DNA of 64,000 nucleotides from Deefgea chitinilytica (GTDB taxonomy: Bacteria; Pseudomonadota; Gammaproteobacteria; Burkholderiales; Chitinibacteraceae): contig NZ_WOFE01000001.1 in NCBI RefSeq assembly GCF_016881405.1, positions 806,001 through 870,000 of the forward strand, in the 5' to 3' direction. The notes under the pieces were generated by a model. It was not told the origin of the DNA. It did no database searches and saw only the letters and a list, made by a program, of their open reading frames with translations. Shown piece by piece: positions 47,139 to 56,393 of this stretch. How positions within the stretch are numbered: the stretch's first letter is position 1; each line of letters begins with the position of its first letter. The position numbers and the translations under genes are program-made.

Positions 47139-50100
47139 TTAGAGCGAATATTCGTTTGTCGCCGTCTTCAAGAAAGATATTCCGTTGCTGCCTGGTTGCT
47201 TGATTTTCCTGCTTGCGAACACGTTGACATCTAGATCCTTCCCATAAGTAGTTGTAACCTGTTTGAGGCCTGTCGGCGTCAGAACGAGGTAGCAACCCTC
47301 GCCCCAAAGCGACTCCGCATCGATATCAACCGGACCCGCATCACGCCACCAATGGAGCTTCGCGACCACAGCGCCACTCGCGTCAAGAAAGACGTTCGGT
47401 TCGTTGCTATGCGCGCGCCAGCGAAGCCTCATTGCCCAATTCGGGCACAACGCAAATGGATATGGATATGCGGCTTCGTCGAAGCCCATGTCGACAGAGC
47501 AAATAACGCGTCTTACCAGCGTTGGAGCCAATTCATTGTCTAGGGGAACGTACTGGCCTAGCCAAACAGCCAATGGCAGCTTGGTATAGCCGTCGTCAAA
47601 GTCTTTTCCGTCAGTCTGTGCCGTGGGCGCTCTAAAGCGGTAGAAACGGTGCTCCGACAAGTGCGGCCTAGTAATTTTGAAGTACGTCACCTCGGCCACG
47701 ACTTGTTCATCGTGGTGTGCAGGGAAAGGCGCAATGTCGCTGTCGACCTCGTCAACCCACTTCTTCTCTCGCTCTGCCCAACTAGCACTTCGCTCAATCA
47801 GCGGCATTCGAATCCACTTAGGACGCACTCTCGGGAGCTTCAGGGGACGAGGGGGGAGAGGGCAACCCAAACGCTCCAGCAGTGTTTGCCTGTCTCGGGC
47901 GGGCAGCTTACCGGCCAGCCGCAGCTCTCCCGCGACGTGGCGAAGGGCTAAGATAGCAATGTATGCATGGGGCTTCAGATAAGTGATCTGCATATTAAGG
48001 GAGCGAAGCAGAGCCTCAAGCTTATTGACGCCAGAGGAGCCGAATGCTGCAAGTCCACCCCAATCTTGGATGAACATTGCCGCACGCCGGCGGACAGTCA
48101 TCTCGTCAATACTTGCCACATTCGCAATATACTGTGCCGTCGAGCTCAACATCTGGGTCCAGCCAAGCGGGGACTCGATACGCATTGCACCTGTTCTCTC
48201 GTCCCTAAACGCAGGGTCGCACTCTGAAGGAGGCTCGAGTTCAAGGCTATAAAAGAGCGGCAGTGGCGTCGCATCCATGGAGGCAGGCAGCCCATACTGA
48301 TGCGACAAGAGCGCGGCTGACTCAGCCACCGCAATGTCGCGATGGCCGACCAACGCAACTACGGCAGCACTCAACTCGGGTGCAAGGTCCGCGCTTTCTG
48401 CTACCAGTAGCGTTTCGAGCGCCTTCAAAGGGGCATCGGATTCGCCGGTTAGAAGTCTCCGCATAAGTGACTTGAACAAAGCTTGCCCGTGTCCGGCTTG
48501 CCCTGCCAAGCACAGCGTGCAATTACGTGCATGTCGCTGAACTTCTGTGACGGGCAACCGATACGCAAAGTGAAGCAAGTCCTCCAATAGGTCGATGTCG
48601 CTGAGTGGTAGCTCACTCGGCTGGAAGGGCTGACCCAGTTGGAACTCGCGTGTGCAGGCCATCTGCTCTTCAAATAGCGACCAAATGGCCGGCCAGTCTG
48701 GCGTCGTGCTAATTACTGGCAATATCGAATCGAGCTCTGTTAGTAGCGACTGGGTGTTCTCTTGTCCTGCTATCACAGAATCGACGATGTTCTCGAAGGC
48801 GGCAAGGGACGTGGATGGCCCCTCCAAATGCTTCTTTGCTTCAAAGTAAAAGAACTTGCTGCCTCCCATCCACTGGCTCCAGGAGCTCCAGGGAGCCTTG
48901 CTTGTCTGGTAGCTTTGCATCAGATTCTTGGCGTAATTGACCTCACCCGCAGCAGCCAGCCGCCTCACTAATAGGAAGCGGCAGCGTGTGTCGTCCTGCA
49001 AGACCTGCCAGCGCTCAAACATCCTCTGTACCAGATGAAGCGGAGCTGTCTCGGCCAGATATCTGAACCGGTTTGGGGCGTTGTAGTTCAGTTCGTCGCC
49101 GTCTGCTTCAAACGCTAGTTCAAGTTCCTCGAGAGAGCTTTCCGAGTCGTATTTGCTAGGTGTCGATGAGTGCCGAGGTTCCGGCGCCTCTGATTGCCAC
49201 CGAGCGACAGCGGCGTCGAGCTCGGCGGATGAGACTCCATGTTTTCCTGCAGCGCTGCAAAGGCGCCGGAGCAGTTCGACCCTCTCGTGCGCTCTGCTGG
49301 CTACCTCTATTGCCCCCATTAGCATCTGCGTGAGAGGTTTAATCTGGCCGGGGCTTGTAGCGTCAACGGCGATGTCGATGAAGTCGCCGACATGATGTGG
49401 ATCCCGGTAGTACGGCTCCATGTAAAACGGCAGGCACAGTCCGCACCAGACCGTAGCGCAAACCAAGACGAGTTCAGGGCTTCGCCGGACCATACCTGTC
49501 ATGAGTAGGTCGACGCGGTTCGGCCAGCCAATCAGATGCCAATCAGCCAGTGTCATTGACACTTCGAAGCCGAAGCGAGGTCCGACTTGCATCGCTTCCT
49601 GAATGAGCGACATCGTCAGGCGATGGGCGGCTGACGCCCCTTCCGTTTCAGTCATGCCACTGACCTGGCGCATCAAATTTGAGACCCGTTTGGTACGGTT
49701 CTCCGGGTCAGCAGCGTTCGCAAGGATCAGTATGTCCCGCCAGATTGCGTATTGTGGGTCTTTTTTTGGGGCCAGTGCGTAGCCAAGGCATTGTTCGGGG
49801 ACTGTCGCCAACAACTGCTTCGCCCGTTCCATGTCACCGACCGCAGCCAACGCAATGGCCAAATCCGCTAACCCGTCGATCTGCTCGCTTGGCGTGCTCG
49901 CTTTAAGCTCCGCCACAAGGGCGTTTATCCGTCCGACGGCTCCCGCACGGTCACCGTCAATCCGATACGCATCGACGGCCAATCTGCGTCGCAAATAAGT
50001 TGTACCCTGCAGTGTCGATGAGCCGATAGCGGCGTCTACTTCTCGTAGTACGGCGCGATATTCATCCTCTCCACACTTGGCCCCGAGCGTCAATAGCGCT

Positions 50101-53100
50101 TTTACGAGGACAGGGACAGCTCTGAAGGCCTGCTGGATACGATATGACTCGCTACTGCCACCTTCTGATTTCAGACGTAGGATGTACCCGAGTGCAACGC
50201 GCGCTTCGTTCTGGATGCTGCCGGCAGGCACCGACGCTTTGTCGACGGCGACTTGACCAAGAAGCCTGCCTATCGTAGAGGCATGCTGTTGAAACGGTTG
50301 AAGGAAAGAGTGCTTCGACAGTGTGGCGCTTGGTAGCGGCTTATTGAGCAGCGTGCAAAGTCTCGCGTGATGCATCACAGCACCGACCAAATTACCTATC
50401 CCTGCCAAGTCCATCTCGTCATCGCAAATAGAGATCATCGGGGGAGCCAACTTGTCAAACAGGGCCTCGGTTAGGTCTCTACGGCCAGCTTCGAATGCTA
50501 TCAGTGCCATACGGCGGCGGTAGCCGTTTGGCACATCACCGAAGCCAGGAAGGGTGGCCGCGGTATCAAATAAGATCAACGCCTGCGCAATGTCACCTTG
50601 CCGATTTGCCATAATCCCAGCTTGAATCATTGCATACGGCTTGTCTTCATCGGTAACGCCGAGATCGCAGCAGAGTTTTTGTGGATCAGCACCAACCTTC
50701 TGAAGAAGCGTCGCCTCAGCTGCTTCCATCCTCAGATGCTGGCGAAGCGCAGCGACAGTTTCCTGATCCACCTTTTCGGGCTGGCGTAGCCCCTCTGTGG
50801 CGAGGAGGTCAATCGCTGCCTGAATCTGCTCGGTGTCTCGGAAGTGGATGACGCGCTTTGCCCACTTCTTGAACTCCTCGATGTTGTAGTCGTTCCCATG
50901 GTTCTGGAACTTGGACGTATGGAGCTGCGAAAGTGGTTCAAGTCTTTCAAACAGCTCTTTCGCACGCTCGAAGTCGCCTCGCGCCAACAGGGCATCGACA
51001 ACCTCGTAGCCCTGGCTAGGGAAGTCCTGCACGAAAGAGGTAGCGGCATTAATGTCGCCAACGGCCAGCATGGCAAGCAGCAGTTGATCGGCATACTCGA
51101 GGGTACTTTCTCGACGCCCAAGTTCGTCACGGCATAGCAAGAGCCGTGCGAAGGTGGTCGCGTCGAGTGTTTCACGCACTGCTAGTAGAGCTAGGTGGAT
51201 GTCAGCGTTGATGTCAGTAATGGACCGCCCATCAGCCAATTGTTGCCTGAAACGAGGAGGCATCGCCAGTGATAGTACATCGGCACTGTCGCCGGCGCGG
51301 GCGCGGTAGCGCAGTTCGAGCCATCGTTGCGGTGACTCGGGCGGCGCGTTCGTCGACAGCTGGGCGAGGGAGCGATATACGCGCTGGGAGTAGCCAGTAT
51401 CCACGCTCCCGAGGCGAACTCGCGGTTGGGCGATGATAAACAGCCTGAAGCTGTTGTGGAAGATGCTCCACCCTTGGGGTGAACTGCGAAGCAGGTGACG
51501 TGCGACAACAAGGGCGCGCTCAATCGCAGCTTCCTTGACTACGGAGGCCAATAGCTGCAGATCCATGGGGGCCTCGGCCCGTGCGATGAGACCCAGCACG
51601 TCCATGGTATCGTTATCGCTTGCAATCTCGCGCCAGGCTGCGGCGTACACGGTCTCAATGTCGCCGTCGAACGGCATCCCGCCACTAAGCAGGTGCTTGC
51701 GACCGACTTCGTCGGCGTGCAGCAGCGCCTGAATCAAGTAGCGGGTCGCCAACGGATGTCCATGCGTGAGATTGCTCAGGTCCAATCGCGGAATCTCGGC
51801 AGGCAGACCAAGCGCGTCTGCCATTCGAGCGACATCCTCGCGGCCAAGGGGGCCGACGAGAACCAGCCGATCGTTTTTCTCGGCCTGTTCCTTGACGGCG
51901 GGTTTTAGATTGACAAGATCCAATCGCTGAGTACCTAGGACAAACACAACCCCTTCCGGGATGGCCGCGGGAAGAGGTAGTTCGGCCAGCAGTGAGTTGG
52001 TCGGCAGCTCTTCGCGGGGCACATGGTCGAGCCCGTCAACGACAATAATTGTCTTGATACCGTCGTGGTCGAAGCGTTCACCAGCCTGGCGCATTAGGAC
52101 GCCGAACTGTTCGCGTCTCTCGTGCAGCGATTCATCGCGAAGCCTCAGCCCAATCAAGCCGCTGTTTCGTAGCTGTGTTCCGATGTCTGCCAGGAAGTTG
52201 TCGGCCTCACCGCGACCCACTCCTTGAGCCGCTCCAGGCACGTACGCAAGGTAACGGACAAGCCGAATATTTGCTTCAGTGGAAAGCGCGACTTGCAAGA
52301 GGGTAGATTTGCCGGAGCCAGGTGGGCCTATGAGTGAGACGTAGCCTTTGTCGGCGGCATGTAGCGCGGCCAGCAGTTTGTGCTCGGTATCGCGGTTGCG
52401 CTGTACGTAAGCTCCGATCGGAAACCGGTGAATGAGGAGCGTCTTGGCCGGGTCTCTCCAGCCAAGCTCACGAAGCAGCTCGTCACGAGTCCATCTGTCC
52501 TTGTCACGCACATCGGCGACCAACTTGGGTAGCAGACAGGCGATCTCGGATGCCTGTCGTGCCTGCTCGGTGTTCAGCTTATGAAATTGGATGAAATCGG
52601 CCGCGGCACCGCACACCACCCGAAGGCTGTGCAAAAACTGCTCGAAGTCGCCATCGCTCAGTCCAGCTTCAAGATGTAGGTGCTTAACTAGCCGACTCCA
52701 TTCGGACGTACGCCAAACTTCGAATGGGCGACTCGGATGCCGCCGGAACTCCTCTAAAAAGGCCGCGCTGTGAGCCGGTGTACCACCACCTAGTTTGTCG
52801 TTTATCGAAGGGAAGTCGTTGACGACAAGGCGAATCTCGATGCCGCTTCTCGGATTGTCATTGCGTAAGCACTGCCAAGCGTGAACCAGTGGCTTCAAGA
52901 GACCCTTTGCGCCAGTTAACAACGTCTTAATGCTGAAGGTACTCGGAAATTTGGACGTTTTGAACTGGTGGCCCACCACTAATCCATTGAAGCCGAGCAC
53001 TAAGTCATCGGCGATTCCTGCGTTGCGATCAGCCACTCCGACCCAAAGCAGCTCATCACGCTCCAGCGCGGCGTAGATGGCCGCTCCAGCCCGCTCATAC

Positions 53101-53204
53101 TGACCGATATATCCACGTAGTGCTCTACGTTCGCCTTCCGCCGGCGCAGTTGCAGGAGCTGTTTCGGTGGAAGGACTCGGTATTTGGGGTGGTTTTGGAG
53201 TCAT
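47139..53204 (-). CDS. Giant STAND NTPase with N-terminal Cap4-like nuclease domain (Avs-type defence candidate)
   Basis: A 2021-residue protein. After a Pro/Ala-rich tail, residues ~31-130 fit a PD-(D/E)XK nuclease of the Cap4/DUF4297 type: 'GYIGQ' (31-35), acidic Asp66/Asp67 ('IADDLVL') and the QxK pair Gln80/Lys82 ('VVGHQFKTSK'). A P-loop follows (GPPGSGKS, 293-300), Walker B 'TIIVVDGLDHV' (385-395) and sensor 'FVLGTQR' (421-427), as in STAND NTPases. Beyond ~600, over a thousand residues are TPR-like helices ('LLARGDFERAKELFERLEPL', 'AIALAAVGDMERAKQLL'). Known Avs proteins of this design bind phage proteins and then cut DNA. It is GC-richer than its neighbours, suggesting transfer. No frameshift is seen. 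Confidence 0.8.
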   Translation of the reverse strand: MTPKPPQIPSPSTETAPATAPAEGERRALRGYIGQYERAGAAIYAALERDELLWVGVADRNAGIADDLVLGFNGLVVGHQFKTSKFPSTFSIKTLLTGAKGLLKPLVHAWQCLRNDNPRSGIEIRLVVNDFPSINDKLGGGTPAHSAAFLEEFRRHPSRPFEVWRTSEWSRLVKHLHLEAGLSDGDFEQFLHSLRVVCGAAADFIQFHKLNTEQARQASEIACLLPKLVADVRDKDRWTRDELLRELGWRDPAKTLLIHRFPIGAYVQRNRDTEHKLLAALHAADKGYVSLIGPPGSGKSTLLQVALSTEANIRLVRYLAYVPGAAQGVGRGEADNFLADIGTQLRNSGLIGLRLRDESLHERREQFGVLMRQAGERFDHDGIKTIIVVDGLDHVPREELPTNSLLAELPLPAAIPEGVVFVLGTQRLDLVNLKPAVKEQAEKNDRLVLVGPLGREDVARMADALGLPAEIPRLDLSNLTHGHPLATRYLIQALLHADEVGRKHLLSGGMPFDGDIETVYAAAWREIASDNDTMDVLGLIARAEAPMDLQLLASVVKEAAIERALVVARHLLRSSPQGWSIFHNSFRLFIIAQPRVRLGSVDTGYSQRVYRSLAQLSTNAPPESPQRWLELRYRARAGDSADVLSLAMPPRFRQQLADGRSITDINADIHLALLAVRETLDATTFARLLLCRDELGRRESTLEYADQLLLAMLAVGDINAATSFVQDFPSQGYEVVDALLARGDFERAKELFERLEPLSQLHTSKFQNHGNDYNIEEFKKWAKRVIHFRDTEQIQAAIDLLATEGLRQPEKVDQETVAALRQHLRMEAAEATLLQKVGADPQKLCCDLGVTDEDKPYAMIQAGIMANRQGDIAQALILFDTAATLPGFGDVPNGYRRRMALIAFEAGRRDLTEALFDKLAPPMISICDDEMDLAGIGNLVGAVMHHARLCTLLNKPLPSATLSKHSFLQPFQQHASTIGRLLGQVAVDKASVPAGSIQNEARVALGYILRLKSEGGSSESYRIQQAFRAVPVLVKALLTLGAKCGEDEYRAVLREVDAAIGSSTLQGTTYLRRRLAVDAYRIDGDRAGAVGRINALVAELKASTPSEQIDGLADLAIALAAVGDMERAKQLLATVPEQCLGYALAPKKDPQYAIWRDILILANAADPENRTKRVSNLMRQVSGMTETEGASAAHRLTMSLIQEAMQVGPRFGFEVSMTLADWHLIGWPNRVDLLMTGMVRRSPELVLVCATVWCGLCLPFYMEPYYRDPHHVGDFIDIAVDATSPGQIKPLTQMLMGAIEVASRAHERVELLRRLCSAAGKHGVSSAELDAAVARWQSEAPEPRHSSTPSKYDSESSLEELELAFEADGDELNYNAPNRFRYLAETAPLHLVQRMFERWQVLQDDTRCRFLLVRRLAAAGEVNYAKNLMQSYQTSKAPWSSWSQWMGGSKFFYFEAKKHLEGPSTSLAAFENIVDSVIAGQENTQSLLTELDSILPVISTTPDWPAIWSLFEEQMACTREFQLGQPFQPSELPLSDIDLLEDLLHFAYRLPVTEVQRHARNCTLCLAGQAGHGQALFKSLMRRLLTGESDAPLKALETLLVAESADLAPELSAAVVALVGHRDIAVAESAALLSHQYGLPASMDATPLPLFYSLELEPPSECDPAFRDERTGAMRIESPLGWTQMLSSTAQYIANVASIDEMTVRRRAAMFIQDWGGLAAFGSSGVNKLEALLRSLNMQITYLKPHAYIAILALRHVAGELRLAGKLPARDRQTLLERLGCPLPPRPLKLPRVRPKWIRMPLIERSASWAEREKKWVDEVDSDIAPFPAHHDEQVVAEVTYFKITRPHLSEHRFYRFRAPTAQTDGKDFDDGYTKLPLAVWLGQYVPLDNELAPTLVRRVICSVDMGFDEAAYPYPFALCPNWAMRLRWRAHSNEPNVFLDASGAVVAKLHWWRDAGPVDIDAESLWGEGCYLVLTPTGLKQVTTTYGKDLDVNVFASRKIKQPGSNGISFLKTATNEYSL

Positions 53205-53463
53205 GAAGATGGTCCGTAGTTTATGCCAACTGAGGCCAAAGGTTTTGCTTCAACATCGCCCAATGCTACTGGAATCAGTACTATACAGCTTACTGTCTCA
53301 AGGAATGTAGTTCTGCAACAAAAACTGGCTAAACCCTTAAGTAGCGTTCTTCCATGGTTGCTACAGGGGGATTGTTCGACCTAATTTAAGTGGGTTGAAC
53401 TAGAAATAATTAAGGCTGCAGCCTGAAGGTTGGCCTCACTACTACACACAATTCTAAGTAACG

Positions 53464-55053
53464 TCATGATTCAATTTGCACTTTCAGTCCATACCATTTG
53501 CTTTTCCATGAGCCTACTTGGATGTCGAAATGTTGAACGTTATATTTCGTCGAAGTTTTGAGATACGCCCCTTCTTTTAACCACTCAAAGATTCCTAATA
53601 GTCCGTTCTTGCTTCTTATTTCTGATAAAAGATGCCAGACCTTAATGATTGGAACGTTGCTGCGTTGTAACTCGTGGTGGCCTGTAAAGTTTTCCGAGCA
53701 TACTATGGCCATTAGTTCGTAGCTATCGTCAATATTCAACAAATCGAACAACCTCTTGTTCTTATTGTTGAACTGCAACTCTATCTTCTGAGCTTGAGTT
53801 ACTCCTTTCTGAAGTTCGCAGGTTCGGTCAACTATTTCTCTTATTTCTGCCGGTTCAATGAACCACTTTATTTCTGCGATCAAGCACTTTTTAATATTTC
53901 GATCAATAATCGCCAAATCCACATCCGTGCCATCAATTTTTCCATGCTTAAAATCAAACTGCATGCCATTCAATTCCGAAATCATATAGCTCCTTATGTT
54001 TTCCTCTTTTTGGTTTACTAAGCTCGCATAAATATTTTTCTCATTTTGTATTTGATTTGCTAGAACACAAAAATTACGTTCCGCGTTTACATTCATAATT
54101 AAGAATGGCGAGATTAGATAGGTTCCTTGCTTAGTATCCACGAGAGGCTGAATGGCTATATCTGGATTGTTGATTCCTTGGTTGCCAAATGTAATGTAAT
54201 CTAGGATGCGCTGTACGGTGCCTTTACCAATTTTCGTATTAAATGCTATTTGATCAATTAATGGTTTTTTCTTTGCCACCCATATGGAGTTCAAATATAC
54301 AAATTGGGGGCTTCTGTCGTAATTAAAATGTCTAATCGCGATATGCCACCCAAATGACATCACCTGTAGCAGGGTGAATACTTTCCTAAATTGCAGCAAA
54401 GAGAATGCGGAAAAATTCCAATCACTCGGCAATAAGTGTCGTTTCTCAAAATGAGGGCCATAATTTTTGAGCAGCAAAAATAGAAGATCAGCATCAAAAT
54501 CAACTTTGACCACCCCTTTGTCAAGCTTCGATTTTTTCTTAAGTAGCTCAGCCACGTTATTAGAATCCAAGCTGCTTTCAAATTTAGGATCACGTTTCTG
54601 AGTTAATCGATAGTATGCTTCGTATTCAATACTTTCTTTTTCCAAGCCATCATGTTCTAGTATTTTCTGCTCTTCATTAACATTTAAATTCAGCCATCCT
54701 TTTCTACTAAGAGGAAAAATATAACAAAAGTGTTTGTAATTAGCCGATTTGTCAAGCCAAGTAATGCTCTGGCTCACCTGATTGTCATCGTAAACTCGAG
54801 CGAAATTATTTTTTAGATTATTCTTATAACCAACCCTCAGCGGGTAGCACAATGAATTAATTATGCTATCTCCAAACACTTCAAGCTGCTCGTCACTCAT
54901 TGGGGAAATTACGCTATTTTGATAGTAAAGCTGCTCCACCAAAGATAGCATTGACCAGGCAATTTGTGGAAATGGCAATTTAGTCAAAGGGCTACATTCA
55001 TATACCTTATCGATTTCGCGTTCAATTTCTTCTAGTCTTTTTGGGTATTCCAT
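53464..55053 (-). CDS. Uncharacterised protein with C-terminal PD-(D/E)XK nuclease core
   Basis: A 529-residue, AT-rich gene product that I do not recognise as a named family. Residues ~375-400 give a restriction-nuclease-like core: 'GTDVDLAIID' (Asp377/Asp379), a short hairpin and 'CLIAEIKWF' (Glu394-x-Lys396). The first ~350 residues are mostly helical and unlike known domains; no helicase, ATPase or methyltransferase motif is visible. It is on the same strand as the STAND gene and 259 bases upstream of it, with very different base composition. It may be a single-gene nuclease defence or a decayed restriction component. Confidence 0.7.
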   Translation of the reverse strand: MEYPKRLEEIEREIDKVYECSPLTKLPFPQIAWSMLSLVEQLYYQNSVISPMSDEQLEVFGDSIINSLCYPLRVGYKNNLKNNFARVYDDNQVSQSITWLDKSANYKHFCYIFPLSRKGWLNLNVNEEQKILEHDGLEKESIEYEAYYRLTQKRDPKFESSLDSNNVAELLKKKSKLDKGVVKVDFDADLLFLLLKNYGPHFEKRHLLPSDWNFSAFSLLQFRKVFTLLQVMSFGWHIAIRHFNYDRSPQFVYLNSIWVAKKKPLIDQIAFNTKIGKGTVQRILDYITFGNQGINNPDIAIQPLVDTKQGTYLISPFLIMNVNAERNFCVLANQIQNEKNIYASLVNQKEENIRSYMISELNGMQFDFKHGKIDGTDVDLAIIDRNIKKCLIAEIKWFIEPAEIREIVDRTCELQKGVTQAQKIELQFNNKNKRLFDLLNIDDSYELMAIVCSENFTGHHELQRSNVPIIKVWHLLSEIRSKNGLLGIFEWLKEGAYLKTSTKYNVQHFDIQVGSWKSKWYGLKVQIES

Positions 55054-55170
55054 GTCATGTACTTTAAATAAAAATATTTATATTTAATATCTTTTTAGTT
55101 GATTCTTATAAATTGACAGCAGATATCGCAATAACTCGACGCGCGATCTGCGCTTAACTCTTGACGTCGA

Positions 55171-55184
55171 CCGTCAGCTGACGG
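55171..55184. repeat. Perfect 14-base palindrome
   Basis: CCGTCAGCTGACGG equals its own reverse complement. It lies in a gene-free stretch; it may be a recombination or binding site, or a chance occurrence. Confidence 0.5.
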
Positions 55185-55330
55185 CATATTATCAGCCGAC
55201 CCTATTGCCAACACAAAGAAAAGATGAACGATGTAGTGTAAGCAATACGTGAGTGACCACTAAGATCAAACAAGATGTGCCTGAATTAAGATGTAATTTA
55301 CCCGGTTCACTCCTCAATTAAGTAACTTGT

Positions 55331-55350
55331 TGGCTGGCGATGGCTGGCGA
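55331..55350 (+). repeat. Tandem duplication of TGGCTGGCGA
   Basis: Two exact adjacent 10-base copies, as left by slippage or a target duplication. Confidence 0.6.
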
Positions 55351-55377
55351 TTTTTACCATTCATGTGGGGGAGTGAA

Positions 55378-55402
55378 GTAGTGCAGGTAACGCCCGCACT
55401 AC
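55378..55402. repeat. Inverted repeat GTAGTGC / GCACTAC
   Basis: Seven-base arms with an 11-base loop. It lies downstream of the minus-strand hypothetical gene and could act as a weak transcription end, but there is no T-run. Confidence 0.4.
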
Positions 55403-55500
55403 CTTGACCGGCGGTCGCTTCGGTTAAAATGTCATCGTCCGTGATGGAGGTAAGGAATGGGGTGATTTCAGTTTAGCTCGCAGTCGGAGGACAAAACCAA

Positions 55501-56106
55501 TCAGCAATGAAACCGTATGCCAACCACATTGCCTTGTTCATCCAGTGCAGGCAATTCGGACGCATCGTAGAAGGCACCATTCAGCCAAACATGCTGTGGT
55601 GGCCAGAATGAACCTTTCGCGACCTGCTTCAATGCAGCCTGAATATCGCTCGGAATATCGGTAATACAACGGAAAAACATAATGTCGCCAAGGAAATCAT
55701 GCGCTTCTTGCTTGATGATTTCATCGGATTGCAGTTCATGATACGGAACCCCATCTTCGTCGAGTTCATGGCGTAGCATGTCCAAGACATCATCGTAAAC
55801 AAAGTACGGCGCTTGTTCATCGGGTACAAAGCCAGTCAGATCATAGTCAAACGACATGCCATCTTTCATGTCAAAAGCAATCATCAGCCCAAACTGAAAA
55901 GCCGCTTCTGATTGTGCGGTGATTTTGGCGGCCTCAATCAAGTGATGCCAGTTTTGGAAATTGCCCCGGCCATAACGCTGGGCGATTAAATCAAGTGCCT
56001 GATGATGAGGAATGGACTGATCGCGTTTTAGTTTTCTGGCGGCTTGTTTGAGTTGTTCAACATTATTTGCAGGAATAATGAAGGTAATTTGATTGGAACT
56101 ATTCAT
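55501..56106 (-). CDS. Hypothetical protein with N-terminal glyoxalase-superfamily-like helical motif
   Basis: A 201-residue protein. The N-terminal part ('EQLKQAARKLKRDQSIPHHQ' followed by 'ALDLIAQRYGRGNFQNWHHL') resembles a short helical motif seen at the ends of plasmid- and island-borne proteins annotated as glyoxalase-superfamily or DUF proteins. The C-terminal part ('WPPQHVWLNGAFYDASELPALDEQGNVVGIRF') is unrecognised, and the protein is acidic overall. Start ATG 56106 is seven bases after AAGG. No signal peptide or membrane segment. Function unknown. Confidence 0.65.
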   Translation of the reverse strand: MNSSNQITFIIPANNVEQLKQAARKLKRDQSIPHHQALDLIAQRYGRGNFQNWHHLIEAAKITAQSEAAFQFGLMIAFDMKDGMSFDYDLTGFVPDEQAPYFVYDDVLDMLRHELDEDGVPYHELQSDEIIKQEAHDFLGDIMFFRCITDIPSDIQAALKQVAKGSFWPPQHVWLNGAFYDASELPALDEQGNVVGIRFHC

Positions 56107-56225
56107 GATCACACCTTGAGTAAAACGATAAAAATGGTGCCCACTGCCATTAATTCCGCATCAAGGGGAAATTAGCATAAGAAGAGGTAGTGCATCGTCC
56201 CGTCCGGGTTTGCCAAGGTGGGCAG

Positions 56226-56243
56226 CTGGCCTCGACCGGCCAG
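56226..56243. repeat. Inverted repeat CTGGCC / GGCCAG
   Basis: Six-base perfect arms six bases apart in the gap between the hypothetical gene and the divergent recombinase gene. It could be part of the recombinase's site region; no proof. Confidence 0.35.
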
Positions 56244-56301
56244 ATGAAATTTTAAAGCAAGCGGCAGATATAAGGCAAATCGTTGTTCATTAAACGGTGG
56301 T

Positions 56302-56314
56302 TTGTGTAACACAA
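56302..56314. promoter_or_regulatory. Inverted repeat TTGTGT-A-ACACAA upstream of the recombinase
   Basis: Perfect six-base arms around one base, about 80 bases before the recombinase start. A partial copy (TTGCACAAACC) lies just before the start codon. Serine resolvases often bind paired sites next to their own gene, so this is a candidate res-like or operator half. Confidence 0.4.
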
Positions 56315-56393
56315 CCATTTCTGCACTTTATAGTTGCGGTGTTTGTCGGTAAAGTGCTGCAAAACTCATCTCATAATCAATGTTGCACAAACC

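Larger units (their letters stand above)
55054..55500. other. Gene-free region with short symmetric repeats
   Basis: No supported reading frame. It holds a perfect palindrome CCGTCAGCTGACGG (55171-55184), a tandem duplication of TGGCTGGCGA (55331-55350), and an inverted repeat GTAGTGC/GCACTAC (55378-55402). Composition shifts from AT-rich to mixed, so this may be a joint between independently acquired segments. Confidence 0.5.

Noticed and set aside
47352-52773. Many plus-strand open frames of 60-100 residues
   Set aside because: They lie antisense to the GC-rich STAND gene, have no ribosome-binding sites and encode Arg/Ser/Pro-rich low-complexity products, as expected for shadow frames.
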